Shown here: piece by piece, positions 9,491-15,547 of the stretch
How the letters are laid out: each line of letters opens with the position of its first letter
Numbering within the stretch: the stretch's first letter is position 1
DNA from: a virus
Virus record (IMG/VR): IMGVR_UViG_3300030109_001727
Coordinates: 1-28,390 of that record
DNA: 28,390 nt
Direction: 5' to 3' (one strand)
Notes under the pieces: generated by a model
The model's database searches: none
What the model was told of the DNA's origin: nothing
The model's input: only the letters and a program-made list of their open reading frames with translations
Made by a program: the position numbers and the translations under genes

Positions 9491-9647
9491 ACTAGGCAAA
9501 ATTGTCTATAGTCCGCCTGAGAAATCATACACGAAGGTAAACATTGAAGAGACACCTCATGGCTACAAGATATACCGGCCCGGCGATGCGAGGCACTTTA
9601 CAGTAATTCCTTTGTCTGCGGTCAAACAAATAATATATGATAGGTGA
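9471..9647 (+). CDS. Small basic hypothetical protein
   Basis: A 58-residue frame with ATG at 9471, inside the end of the previous gene, closing with TGA at 9645-9647. It is basic and proline-containing at the start (MSQPKSRLGKIVYSPPEKSY), then alternates polar and aromatic residues (HGYKIYRPGDARHFTVIPLSAV), consistent with a small beta-sheet fold. Upstream bases GAAGAGACAG offer only a weak ribosome site, as expected for translational coupling. Its stop overlaps the GGTGAG that serves the next gene. The tight nesting between two supported genes is the main reason to accept it. No family recognised. Confidence 0.62.
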   Translation: MSQPKSRLGKIVYSPPEKSYTKVNIEETPHGYKIYRPGDARHFTVIPLSAVKQIIYDR

Positions 9648-9652
9648 GAAAA

Positions 9653-10015
9653 ATGAGTGAAAATAATACAACAGTAGCGGATTGCGTAGCAGACTGCGTA
9701 GAGGCTTCTTCCGGTCTACTAGACGACATAGAAATGGTTCTAGTAGCAGGTGGTGCGCTTCTTGGTCTTGCCGCATGGGCATATCAGAAGTATAAGAAGA
9801 TTACAGCAGATGGGGAAATAACGCTTGAGGAATTGCTAGACGCAGTTGACGAAGCAAAGGATAAGGTCGAAGAAGCCGAGGAACACATAGAAGTTCTTGA
9901 GAAGACTTACGACAAATATAATGTAGCCGAGTTAAAGGCTATGCTCAAGGAGAAGGGACTTCCCGTTGGTGGCAAGAAAGCCGACTTAGTTGCTCGCCTT
10001 GAGGAAGCCCAATGA
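9653..10015 (+). CDS. Single-pass membrane protein with coiled coil and C-terminal SAP-like motif
   Basis: 120 residues. ATG 9653 is preferred over the GTG at 9644 because GGTGAG (9643-9648) sits four bases before the ATG. Residues ~29-44 form one hydrophobic segment (VLVAGGALLGLAAWAY), followed by a charged helix rich in Glu/Lys with heptads (DEAKDKVEEAEEHIEVLEK), then a C-terminal SAP-like motif (VAELKAMLKEKGLPVGGKK). Two CxxxC-spaced cysteines (ADCVADC) lie before the membrane segment. The stop overlaps the next ATG (ATGA). A membrane anchor joined to a potential DNA-binding end is unusual. Possible roles are a lysis/holin-like factor or a virion membrane tether; neither is shown. Confidence 0.72.
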   Translation: MSENNTTVADCVADCVEASSGLLDDIEMVLVAGGALLGLAAWAYQKYKKITADGEITLEELLDAVDEAKDKVEEAEEHIEVLEKTYDKYNVAELKAMLKEKGLPVGGKKADLVARLEEAQ

Positions 10016-10191
10016 GCGGTCGTTTGGCTCCTGCTTGGTTTAGTTGGGTTGAGATTAAACTCTCTAATCAAGCCGACTCCCTTCAAAACCTTGAAGAATC
10101 ACTCGCTTCATATAAGCGAACACAGAAGCGTATGCTTTACGTGATAATGATTATGGTGATACTAAATGGCTTCCTACTGCTCTTCAATTGA
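10012..10191 (+). CDS. Small C-tail-anchored membrane protein (holin-like candidate)
   Basis: A 59-residue frame starting in the ATGA overlap with the preceding gene and ending inside the next one. The N-terminal ~40 residues are soluble and amphipathic (LSNQADSLQNLEESLASYK), then a basic patch KRTQKR leads into an 18-residue hydrophobic C-terminus (MLYVIMIMVILNGFLLLF). The basic patch before the membrane segment predicts the N-terminus stays in the cytoplasm. Directly following another single-pass membrane gene, it resembles two-component lysis or membrane-pore pairs of phages, but archaeal virus lysis proteins are poorly defined, so this is only a candidate. It overlaps the adaptor gene by 26 bases. 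Confidence 0.68.
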   Translation: MSGRLAPAWFSWVEIKLSNQADSLQNLEESLASYKRTQKRMLYVIMIMVILNGFLLLFN

Positions 10192-10696
10192 TGTCGGCCA
10201 AAGATTGGGCCTAAATAGCGCTCAACGCACTTCTGCCAGCACTAGGCTTTCCTCTGCTATTCGTAGAGCGGCTATTGATATGGACCAAGAGTTTCGTGAT
10301 TATGGTCGAAATGCGCCCTCAAGAGAGACCGCTGAGACAACGTTAGACGGCGCGGTAGCGGCAGGGGCTACCACGATAACCCTAACGTCAGGAACGGCGT
10401 TCAGTGACGCTGGAAACGGTAATATAGACGGTGATTCGTTTGCATGGACGGGTAAGTCTACAAATCAACTAACAGGCGTCACAGGTATTACAGAAGACCA
10501 CTTAGATGACGTAACCGTGCAAGAAGGAGAGATGGCTCACGTCCTAAAAGAAATATGTGCTGACTTGGCCGCTGCTTACTACATGGAAGATGAGGGAACA
10601 TTCTTTACAGGCGGAGAAAGTATGAGAGGCGGAATGCTAAGAGAGAGAGGCACTATGAACCTTCGGAGACTAGCCCATCTTGGCTCAGTCGATTAA
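10166..10696 (+). CDS. Head-tail adaptor-like protein with inserted beta-module
   Basis: 176 residues; GGTGAT (10155-10160) lies five bases before the ATG. Residues 1-50 are helical (LGLNSAQRTSASTRLSSAIRRAAIDMDQEFRDYG), and residues ~130-176 hold another helix (HVLKEICADLAAAYYMEDEG). This 'helix pair flanking a beta loop' is how head-tail adaptors of tailed phages are built. Between them, residues ~57-120 form a small beta-module (ATTITLTSGTAF ... DSFAWTGKSTNQLTGV) that recurs in the fibre and apparently in other virion proteins. Position just before the neck, terminator and tube genes supports adaptor. The first helix resembles DNA-packaging adaptor families only loosely, so the exact family is not assigned. 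Confidence 0.6.
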   Translation: MASYCSSIDVGQRLGLNSAQRTSASTRLSSAIRRAAIDMDQEFRDYGRNAPSRETAETTLDGAVAAGATTITLTSGTAFSDAGNGNIDGDSFAWTGKSTNQLTGVTGITEDHLDDVTVQEGEMAHVLKEICADLAAAYYMEDEGTFFTGGESMRGGMLRERGTMNLRRLAHLGSVD

Positions 10697-10705
10697 GGTG
10701 ATGTT

Positions 10706-11515
10706 ATGGTAACAAAAACTCTGGTTGGTAGTACTTCGACAACGATTCAAGGAGATAACAGTAGTTTTACTTTTAAGTTAGATAAAACAGAGTTTAGAAA
10801 TAACATTGAAGAAATAAGAGAAGAAGTAAATACTCTACATAGAAAATTTATTAAAGAGCAACTTAAGACTGCCGCTATGCAAACGGCAAACAGAGTAAGA
10901 GGAAAAACTGTTAAGGAGCGCAGTAATAGACGCAAATCCGGGCCTCTTGGCGCTTTGATGGGGGGAGGAACAGCCCCAGAGCAAATCGCTAACTCATTAG
11001 GTTTTAATTTTAATTACGCTACTAAAAACGAAATAGCCTATACTGCGGGTTCTTATGACCGCGATGAGGGCTTAGATAGCATGACTAGGTTTTCTTCTCA
11101 TCGAGGCATCCCTACAGGTATTAGGGCTAGAAAAATGAAAAAACGAGACCCGTCGCTAGTTGAAATCTATGATGTAACTAGAGCAGGCTTTGAGCAATTA
11201 GGTATAATCAGTGGTGGTGGTGATGGTTCGGGTGACATTGGCGGAGGCAAAACCGCAGATTGGAAGAGAAAAGCAGAAAGTAGTGGGCAAAACATTTTTT
11301 ACGCACTAAAAGGATACGGACTAGGTAAACAGATGTCACAAAGGAAAAACGTGGGGCCAAAAATTAGAAGAGAGGGTTGGCAAGGAATTAACTCTATTGG
11401 TACTATGGAAAGATTATTTAGAAATAATTTAAATCAAAAAGGCTCAATGTTGGCACAGCAACTACAGGCCATCAAAACAAGAAGTGCAGGACAGACAACA
11501 TTGGGGGATTTCTAA
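10706..11515 (+). CDS. Neck/tail-completion-like protein (HK97 gp10 type, tentative)
   Basis: 269 residues with GGTGAT three bases before the ATG. The body is strongly basic, with a long helix near residues 30-65 (RNNIEEIREEVNTLHRKFIKEQ) followed by a Lys/Arg-rich stretch (RVRGKTVKERSNRRKSGP). Proteins of the HK97 gp10 / neck family often begin with such an amphipathic helix, followed by a basic region and a short beta domain, and sit between adaptor and tail terminator, which is the position here. It is longer than the usual 120-180 residues, with a Gly-rich linker (GGGDGSGDIGGGK). The final A of its TAA stop is the first base of the next ATG. Family assignment is by position and general pattern only. 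Confidence 0.5.
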   Translation: MVTKTLVGSTSTTIQGDNSSFTFKLDKTEFRNNIEEIREEVNTLHRKFIKEQLKTAAMQTANRVRGKTVKERSNRRKSGPLGALMGGGTAPEQIANSLGFNFNYATKNEIAYTAGSYDRDEGLDSMTRFSSHRGIPTGIRARKMKKRDPSLVEIYDVTRAGFEQLGIISGGGDGSGDIGGGKTADWKRKAESSGQNIFYALKGYGLGKQMSQRKNVGPKIRREGWQGINSIGTMERLFRNNLNQKGSMLAQQLQAIKTRSAGQTTLGDF

Positions 11516-12570
11516 TGGCAGTAGCAAATAAAAATGAATTTTGGAACGCAAGAATACGCGGAGAAAACCCAGCAAGCCCTGCTGGGCCAAACGTAAGCGA
11601 CGCTTTTACAGGTAGCGGGGGTTCTGCTTCTGGTGGCGCTTGGGTGATTACTAACAGCACGTACACTATAGGTCATGCTAGTGGGATGTCAATATGCGCT
11701 ATGATTTCTTTTAACACCGCTCCTGATGCAGGAGATGCTTTGATAACCCTTGATAACGGAACCAAACGAGTGCAGGTCAGGAGCAAGGGAAATAACACTC
11801 AACTAGATTTAGTTGGCGCTACTACCGTTGTTATTTCTGATTTAGACTTAAATCTTTCGGAAGACAACTCTGTGCCCGTTTTACTTCGGCTTACTATGGA
11901 TTCTGCTGGCAACGCCAAACTATACACGCATGAAATTCTACGAGATACTGATGGCAACGACGCATTTTACTCTGTAGTAGGGTCAAGCACTAGCAGTACC
12001 ACAGCAGCCTTTGGTAACACTACCGGCTCAGTTAATTGGTTTTCTATATACTATAGTAACTTTGGTGCGTTTAACCCAGAGGAACTAATGTTATCTGATT
12101 TTGCGCAGGATACGCTTGCTCGCATGGGTATTTCAGTTGTTGATACTCTAAAGGCGTGCAATAGGCCGTTTATTAAAAAATATGTAGAAGATTCTGCTAT
12201 AATTTTTGGGTATGACTTATCCTCTCAAATGCTAAATAGAATTAGTGCCCCTTCTATTCACGTAGTATTCAGCAATGTTTCATCACCCTCTTTTACCGCT
12301 ATGGGGGGTTCAAGTATCGAACAACTGTATGAAATTGCTATCTATGTTACAACCAAAGGTACTAATTATGAAGAGGCATATAGATTAGGATTAAATATAA
12401 TTGGCGAAGTCTTTGATGAGTTATATGTTAATACGGGTTTGACCGCGACTACAGATAATCTAGAATCATACGCTATGAATCTTGATACAAAACTAGATGA
12501 TGACGAAACTGTGTGTGTTCATCAACTAAATCTGTCTTATAATCGCAGAATAAAGATGACGCGACGGTAA
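11515..12570 (+). CDS. Lectin-like domain fused to tail terminator-like protein
   Basis: 351 residues starting at the ATG overlapping the previous stop (TAATG). Residues ~25-190 look like a concanavalin A/LamG jelly roll: strand-rich, opening GAWVITNSTYTIGHASGMS, with alternating strands and a final VNWFSIYYSNFGAF. Residues ~195-351 match what a tail terminator should look like: a helix after the domain, the strand IHVVFSNVSSPSF, then a strand-helix (YEIAIYVTTKG, EEAYRLGLNIIGEVFDEL) and a last strand ending KMTRR. Terminators stop tail tube growth and join head to tail; position between neck and tube genes fits. The lectin-like extension would project from the neck. Both domain calls come from pattern and context. 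Confidence 0.58.
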   Translation: MAVANKNEFWNARIRGENPASPAGPNVSDAFTGSGGSASGGAWVITNSTYTIGHASGMSICAMISFNTAPDAGDALITLDNGTKRVQVRSKGNNTQLDLVGATTVVISDLDLNLSEDNSVPVLLRLTMDSAGNAKLYTHEILRDTDGNDAFYSVVGSSTSSTTAAFGNTTGSVNWFSIYYSNFGAFNPEELMLSDFAQDTLARMGISVVDTLKACNRPFIKKYVEDSAIIFGYDLSSQMLNRISAPSIHVVFSNVSSPSFTAMGGSSIEQLYEIAIYVTTKGTNYEEAYRLGLNIIGEVFDELYVNTGLTATTDNLESYAMNLDTKLDDDETVCVHQLNLSYNRRIKMTRR

Positions 12571-12578
12571 TATTTATA
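12571..12578 (+). promoter_or_regulatory. Archaeal TATA-box-like element before the tail tube gene
   Basis: TATTTATA begins one base after the terminator gene's stop, in the longest gap of the neck-to-tube region (45 bases). A transcript starting about 26 bases downstream would begin near 12600, leaving a short leader containing GAGGT (12605-12609) before the ATG at 12616. A dedicated promoter would suit the tail tube, a protein made in many copies. Confidence 0.45.
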
Positions 12579-12615
12579 CGTCACGCATGGGCTACGTCGG
12601 AGTAGAGGTATTCCT

Positions 12616-14307
12616 ATGGCAGGAGCAGAATGGTTAAATAGATATGTTTCATTAGAAAAAGAAGCAGCAGGTAGTTACGGTACAGAACCGTCAGGAACGC
12701 AGGTGTTTGGAGAAGTTGACGATGAGTCTTTTAAGGCTACGTTCGACCTTCTAGTTAGGTCAGACATGGCAAGGCAGGTTGCATCGAAGGCAGTTACAAA
12801 CACTCGATACACTGAGGGTTCAATAAACCTAGCAGTGCAGCCCGATGACTTTATGGGCAACATTCTTTCTTCCTTCTTTACCAAGAGGGTTCACTCAGCC
12901 TTTTACGACGATATTACTTTTGCTAATAGAGGTTTCGGATACACCGCAGGTACAGGAGCAATTACTGATGACGGCGGCGGTGACGGAGTTGACAAGATTG
13001 GCTACTGGCAGATTCGCAACGGAGAGCAAGGAAGGTTGGGAGCGCAGTTGGATGCAAGCACTACTTCCACTTTCGTGACAAACGGTACAGGTGAAATAGT
13101 ATTGGAGTCGGTAACAGCCTACTCCGCAGGAGATACAACCGGGTGGGGAGTTCATAACGGACAACAGGTGACTGCATCATACCCCGGATACGGTATTATA
13201 GGAAATGGTGCTGGTGGTAACGGTGGAGGATACTTTAAGTACACAGGTATTAACGCTGGTGCTAATAAACTAACCGGAGTCACTACTTATGCAACAGATA
13301 GTACCTTTACGACCGCCGCAGTTTTAGGTTCTGCTATTGCAGACAACACAACAGTTATCGCTTATGAAAACTACTACAACGGTATTGAACCCGGTAGAGT
13401 GTACGGATACATTACTATCGCCGGTAGTGGCAAAAGCCAAGTTTCACTACATGTAGCAAACGACTTCTTTGGTCTTGCCGCGCTATTAGATGCAGGTGAT
13501 GACACAGGTGGGCAAGTAATCACGACGCCATTAGCAACAATTGGTGGCTCTAAGAAGCACATCTTTGAAGAGCCAACCCTTTCGACTGAAACTTACCCAT
13601 CCTATACTATTAGGGTTGGCAGGGAGTCTAAAGAACACACCTTTACAGGTATGACTTCTACAAGGCTTTCTCTTAGCGCAAACCTAAACGAGTATGTAAT
13701 GGCTTCCGTGGACTTCTTAGGGCAAGCAGAAGCGGCACCAAGCGATATTCAGACTTCGTTCTCTTATTCCGGGAATGAGGTTGACGCACTACACTTTGCA
13801 GAGGCCGAGTTATTCATTGATGGTTCACCAAACAAGTCCACTAAGATTAGGTCGGTGTCCCTTGAAATAAACATCAACCGTGACCTTGATTCTGCTTACG
13901 CAGTAGGTTCTAACACTATTACTCGTATGCCACCATCAAGGACTAGGGAGATTACCGGAACGATGGAGTTCAACGAGATTCTTTATGACGACGCTACCGA
14001 TGCTAAGGGAGAGCCTTCTTACCAAGACTTGGCTACTGCGACAGAGGTTCACAAGATACACCGAGGACAGGGTACACCCGCTCTTAAGTTGAAGTTTACG
14101 GGTGCAGGTACTCTAGCCACAACTGAGTTCTTAGAGATTGACCTTTACAACATCAGGTTCGAGGCACCCACGGCTTCCGTGAGCGGTCGTGACCCAGCAC
14201 GAATGACTGTTGGTTTCCAAGCCTTCTATGACTCAAAGGCTACGGGTGCTGCCAAGGCAATCACCGTAAAGATGAAGGGTAGCAATCTACAAACTAGCGA
14301 CTATTGA
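12616..14307 (+). CDS. Major tail tube protein with inserted beta domain
   Basis: 563 residues. The N-terminus (LNRYVSLEKEAAGSYGTEPSG), followed by DESFKATFDLLVRSDMARQVA and an EGSINLAVQPDDFMGNIL helix-loop, and the C-terminal half (SLEININRDLDSAYAVGSN, then RTREITGTMEFNEILYDD) resemble siphovirus tail tube proteins, including the familiar 'SL-I-N--D ... R-ITG---F' pattern. Family members are usually 150-350 residues; the extra length is a Gly-rich beta region at ~100-260, including FKYTGINAGANKLTGVT, which resembles modules in the adaptor and fibre. It probably decorates the outside of the tube. Context agrees: terminator before it, chaperones and tape measure after it. TATA-like and GAGGT signals precede it. 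Confidence 0.75.
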   Translation: MAGAEWLNRYVSLEKEAAGSYGTEPSGTQVFGEVDDESFKATFDLLVRSDMARQVASKAVTNTRYTEGSINLAVQPDDFMGNILSSFFTKRVHSAFYDDITFANRGFGYTAGTGAITDDGGGDGVDKIGYWQIRNGEQGRLGAQLDASTTSTFVTNGTGEIVLESVTAYSAGDTTGWGVHNGQQVTASYPGYGIIGNGAGGNGGGYFKYTGINAGANKLTGVTTYATDSTFTTAAVLGSAIADNTTVIAYENYYNGIEPGRVYGYITIAGSGKSQVSLHVANDFFGLAALLDAGDDTGGQVITTPLATIGGSKKHIFEEPTLSTETYPSYTIRVGRESKEHTFTGMTSTRLSLSANLNEYVMASVDFLGQAEAAPSDIQTSFSYSGNEVDALHFAEAELFIDGSPNKSTKIRSVSLEININRDLDSAYAVGSNTITRMPPSRTREITGTMEFNEILYDDATDAKGEPSYQDLATATEVHKIHRGQGTPALKLKFTGAGTLATTEFLEIDLYNIRFEAPTASVSGRDPARMTVGFQAFYDSKATGAAKAITVKMKGSNLQTSDY

Positions 14308-14318
14308 GGTGGTTAGGA

Positions 14319-14516
14319 ATGGTAGACAGACTTTGGTTATACGAATTGGGCAGACTAATACCCGATGAGATGATGGATGAATTAGAGGCTATGGAAGTCT
14401 CTGAGGTTCTTGCGGCAGTGCAGTCACTTCCTATAGGGCTTATGGAAAAGCCCAAGCCAGTTAAGAAGGCAAAGAAAGCAGCGCCTAAGAAGAAGGCTGC
14501 TAAGAAGGAGGACTGA
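14319..14516 (+). CDS. Small acidic protein with Lys/Ala-rich histone-tail-like C-terminus
   Basis: 65 residues from ATG 14319; the TTG at 14304 would overlap the tail tube stop and has no signal, whereas GAGGTGG (14306-14312) precedes the ATG. Residues 1-42 are acidic and helical (LYELGRLIPDEMMDELEAME, then VSEVLAAVQSLPIG), and the last ~20 are Lys/Ala/Pro (KPVKKAKKAAPKKKAAKK). That tail matches the one in the gene at 498-635, including an identical 15-base stretch (AAGCCAGTTAAGAAG), so one probably derives from the other or from a shared cassette. The acidic front half differs, which suggests the basic tail is a transplantable tag. Function unknown. Confidence 0.72.
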   Translation: MVDRLWLYELGRLIPDEMMDELEAMEVSEVLAAVQSLPIGLMEKPKPVKKAKKAAPKKKAAKKED

Positions 14517-14520
14517 TTAG

Positions 14521-14709
14521 ATGGCATTCAATGGAGGAACGACAATTACTACTAAGGCAAATCTTAGGGTAAGTACATTCTATGGAGGCGCTACTGCTAT
14601 GCAGAACGCGCTACAAGCCGCTATAGATGATGGTGATGTTATAATTAGTGCAAACCTAAGCAACGGTAGCGCAGGTAAAATGCTTACCATTGTTTGGTAT
14701 GCTGCTTGA
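14521..14709 (+). CDS. Small hypothetical protein between tail tube and tail chaperones
   Basis: 62 residues, ATG five bases after the previous stop, with AGGAGG overlapping the end of that gene about ten bases before the start. The sequence alternates polar and small residues (TTITTKANLRVSTFYGG) with one helix (AMQNALQAAIDDGDV) and ends KMLTIVWYAA, a short hydrophobic strand; no membrane segment or motif is evident. It is compact and stable-looking, perhaps an alpha/beta fold. Position between tail tube and tail assembly chaperones suggests a tail-related role, but I recognise no family. Confidence 0.65.
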   Translation: MAFNGGTTITTKANLRVSTFYGGATAMQNALQAAIDDGDVIISANLSNGSAGKMLTIVWYAA

Positions 14710-14724
14710 TAGTGGGTTTGCGCT

Positions 14725-14886
14725 ATGTCAAGGGCTGGCGCATCCAAAACCTTTATGAACTCACTAGGTACATGGGAACTCAAGCAAGACGGTACAATCC
14801 GTCTATTGAGAGAAGCAAAACAACCAACACAGGTTAAAGAGAGAAGGAAGTGGAGAAAAAATGCCGGTCAAGAAAAAAGAGTTTGA
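14725..14886 (+). CDS. Small basic hypothetical protein
   Basis: A 53-residue frame with ATG 14725 and a TGA at 14884-14886. It is strongly basic, especially at the end (KERRKWRKNAGQEKRV), and has one tryptophan-containing start region (FMNSLGTWELKQDGTIRLL). The last 26 bases overlap the start of the next gene in a different frame, typical of this genome. The ribosome site (GTGGG, nine bases before) is weak. Without it, 151 bases between supported genes would be empty, which would be unusual here. Function unknown. Confidence 0.55.
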   Translation: MSRAGASKTFMNSLGTWELKQDGTIRLLREAKQPTQVKERRKWRKNAGQEKRV

Positions 14887-15211
14887 GTTAGACGATGGAA
14901 GCAAAATTTGGGTGCGACAAGCATCTGGTATAGAGAAACTAAAGATTAGCAATATGCAAGCAAAGGTCTTTAGGCAGTTTGCAAATAAAGGCGAACCTGC
15001 GGATTGGGACGACGAAACAAACCTGTCTTTTAGCGACGCTCTTGATGAGGCCGGCGCAGGACTACAGGCTCAGATAGACCAATGGCTAGTTCCTTGTGTT
15101 ATTGACGATTCTTTTGATGTAAATCTATTTACAGTAGATGAGTTACTACCTATTCTTGCATTCGTCCGTGGTGACGATGAGGAAGGTGCAGTTAATTTTT
15201 TGAGTTCGTGA
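14861..15211 (+). CDS. Tail assembly chaperone, first frame (lambda gpG-like)
   Basis: 116 residues. The start is ATG with GTGGAG upstream. The protein opens with a beta strand (KEFELDDGSKIWVRQASGIE), then helices (KISNMQAKVFRQFAN) and ends with a long helix and hydrophobic patch (FTVDELLPILAFVRG). In tailed phages the gene between the tail tube and the tape measure encodes a small chaperone that coats the tape measure during tail assembly; this one has the right size and position. Near its end a U UUU UUG heptamer (15196-15202), read as UUU then UUG, allows a slip into the next frame. The product after slipping would be 211 residues: 114 from this frame plus 97 from the following one. Confidence 0.72.
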   Translation: MPVKKKEFELDDGSKIWVRQASGIEKLKISNMQAKVFRQFANKGEPADWDDETNLSFSDALDEAGAGLQAQIDQWLVPCVIDDSFDVNLFTVDELLPILAFVRGDDEEGAVNFLSS

Positions 15212-15226
15212 GGGTTGCACCCTCAC
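15196..15226 (+). promoter_or_regulatory. Programmed -1 frameshift signal between the two tail chaperone frames
   Basis: A TTTTTTG heptamer at 15196-15202 is in the exact X-XXY-YYZ phase of the first frame (AAT-TTT-TTG). A 5-base spacer follows, then a perfect 8-bp hairpin: GTGAGGGT (15208-15215), loop TGC, ACCCTCAC (15219-15226). This is the standard layout of a -1 signal, and the overlapping frame is the one a -1 shift would enter. The hairpin also covers the GTG that would otherwise start the second frame, so separate initiation may be weak. Confidence 0.8.
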
Positions 15227-15495
15227 TGTGCATGGCCTTCAAAGGCACAACTCCTTCTGAATTGTGGTTAAAATACAATCAAGAAGGCGGCAGGCATCTA
15301 ATGGAATTAGATATGCACATTGCTATAGAAATCAATGACCGGATTGCAGAGGCTACAAGTAAAGCCTCTAAGACTAAAGCCGGCGCAGGAGGCATCCCTA
15401 CGTTGACGGGTGACGACGCTAAAGACGTAGTGGCTAGAAGAAACGCTAGGCGCGAAGCGAGAAAGAAACAGCAAGAAGATTTATCAGACACTTAG
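15208..15495 (+). CDS. Tail assembly chaperone second frame (lambda gpT-like extension)
   Basis: 95 residues if started at GTG 15208; more probably read as the -1 extension of the previous gene, joined at codon GAG 15202 after slippage. It contains SELWLKYNQEGGRHLMELDMHIAIEIND, a helical region, then an Ala/Lys-rich linker and a basic terminal helix (DVVARRNARREARKKQQED). Lambda gpGT-type fusions combine a chaperone with a second domain that contacts tape measure and tube; position just before the tape measure gene agrees. A separate start is possible because GTG overlaps the stop of the first frame (GTGA), but the start lies in the hairpin stem. Confidence 0.7.
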   Translation: MRVAPSLCMAFKGTTPSELWLKYNQEGGRHLMELDMHIAIEINDRIAEATSKASKTKAGAGGIPTLTGDDAKDVVARRNARREARKKQQEDLSDT

Positions 15496-15547
15496 TATTA
15501 GCACACTATGTAGTGAGCCGTAAGGCAGTAGGTGGAGTGGATGTATC

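Noticed and set aside
14304-14318. TTG start for the 14319 gene
   Set aside because: It overlaps the tail tube stop and ignores the GAGGTGG before ATG 14319.
15504-15515. Short stem CACTA/TAGTG before the tape measure start
   Set aside because: The stem is five base pairs with a two-base loop, too small to be a meaningful hairpin by itself.
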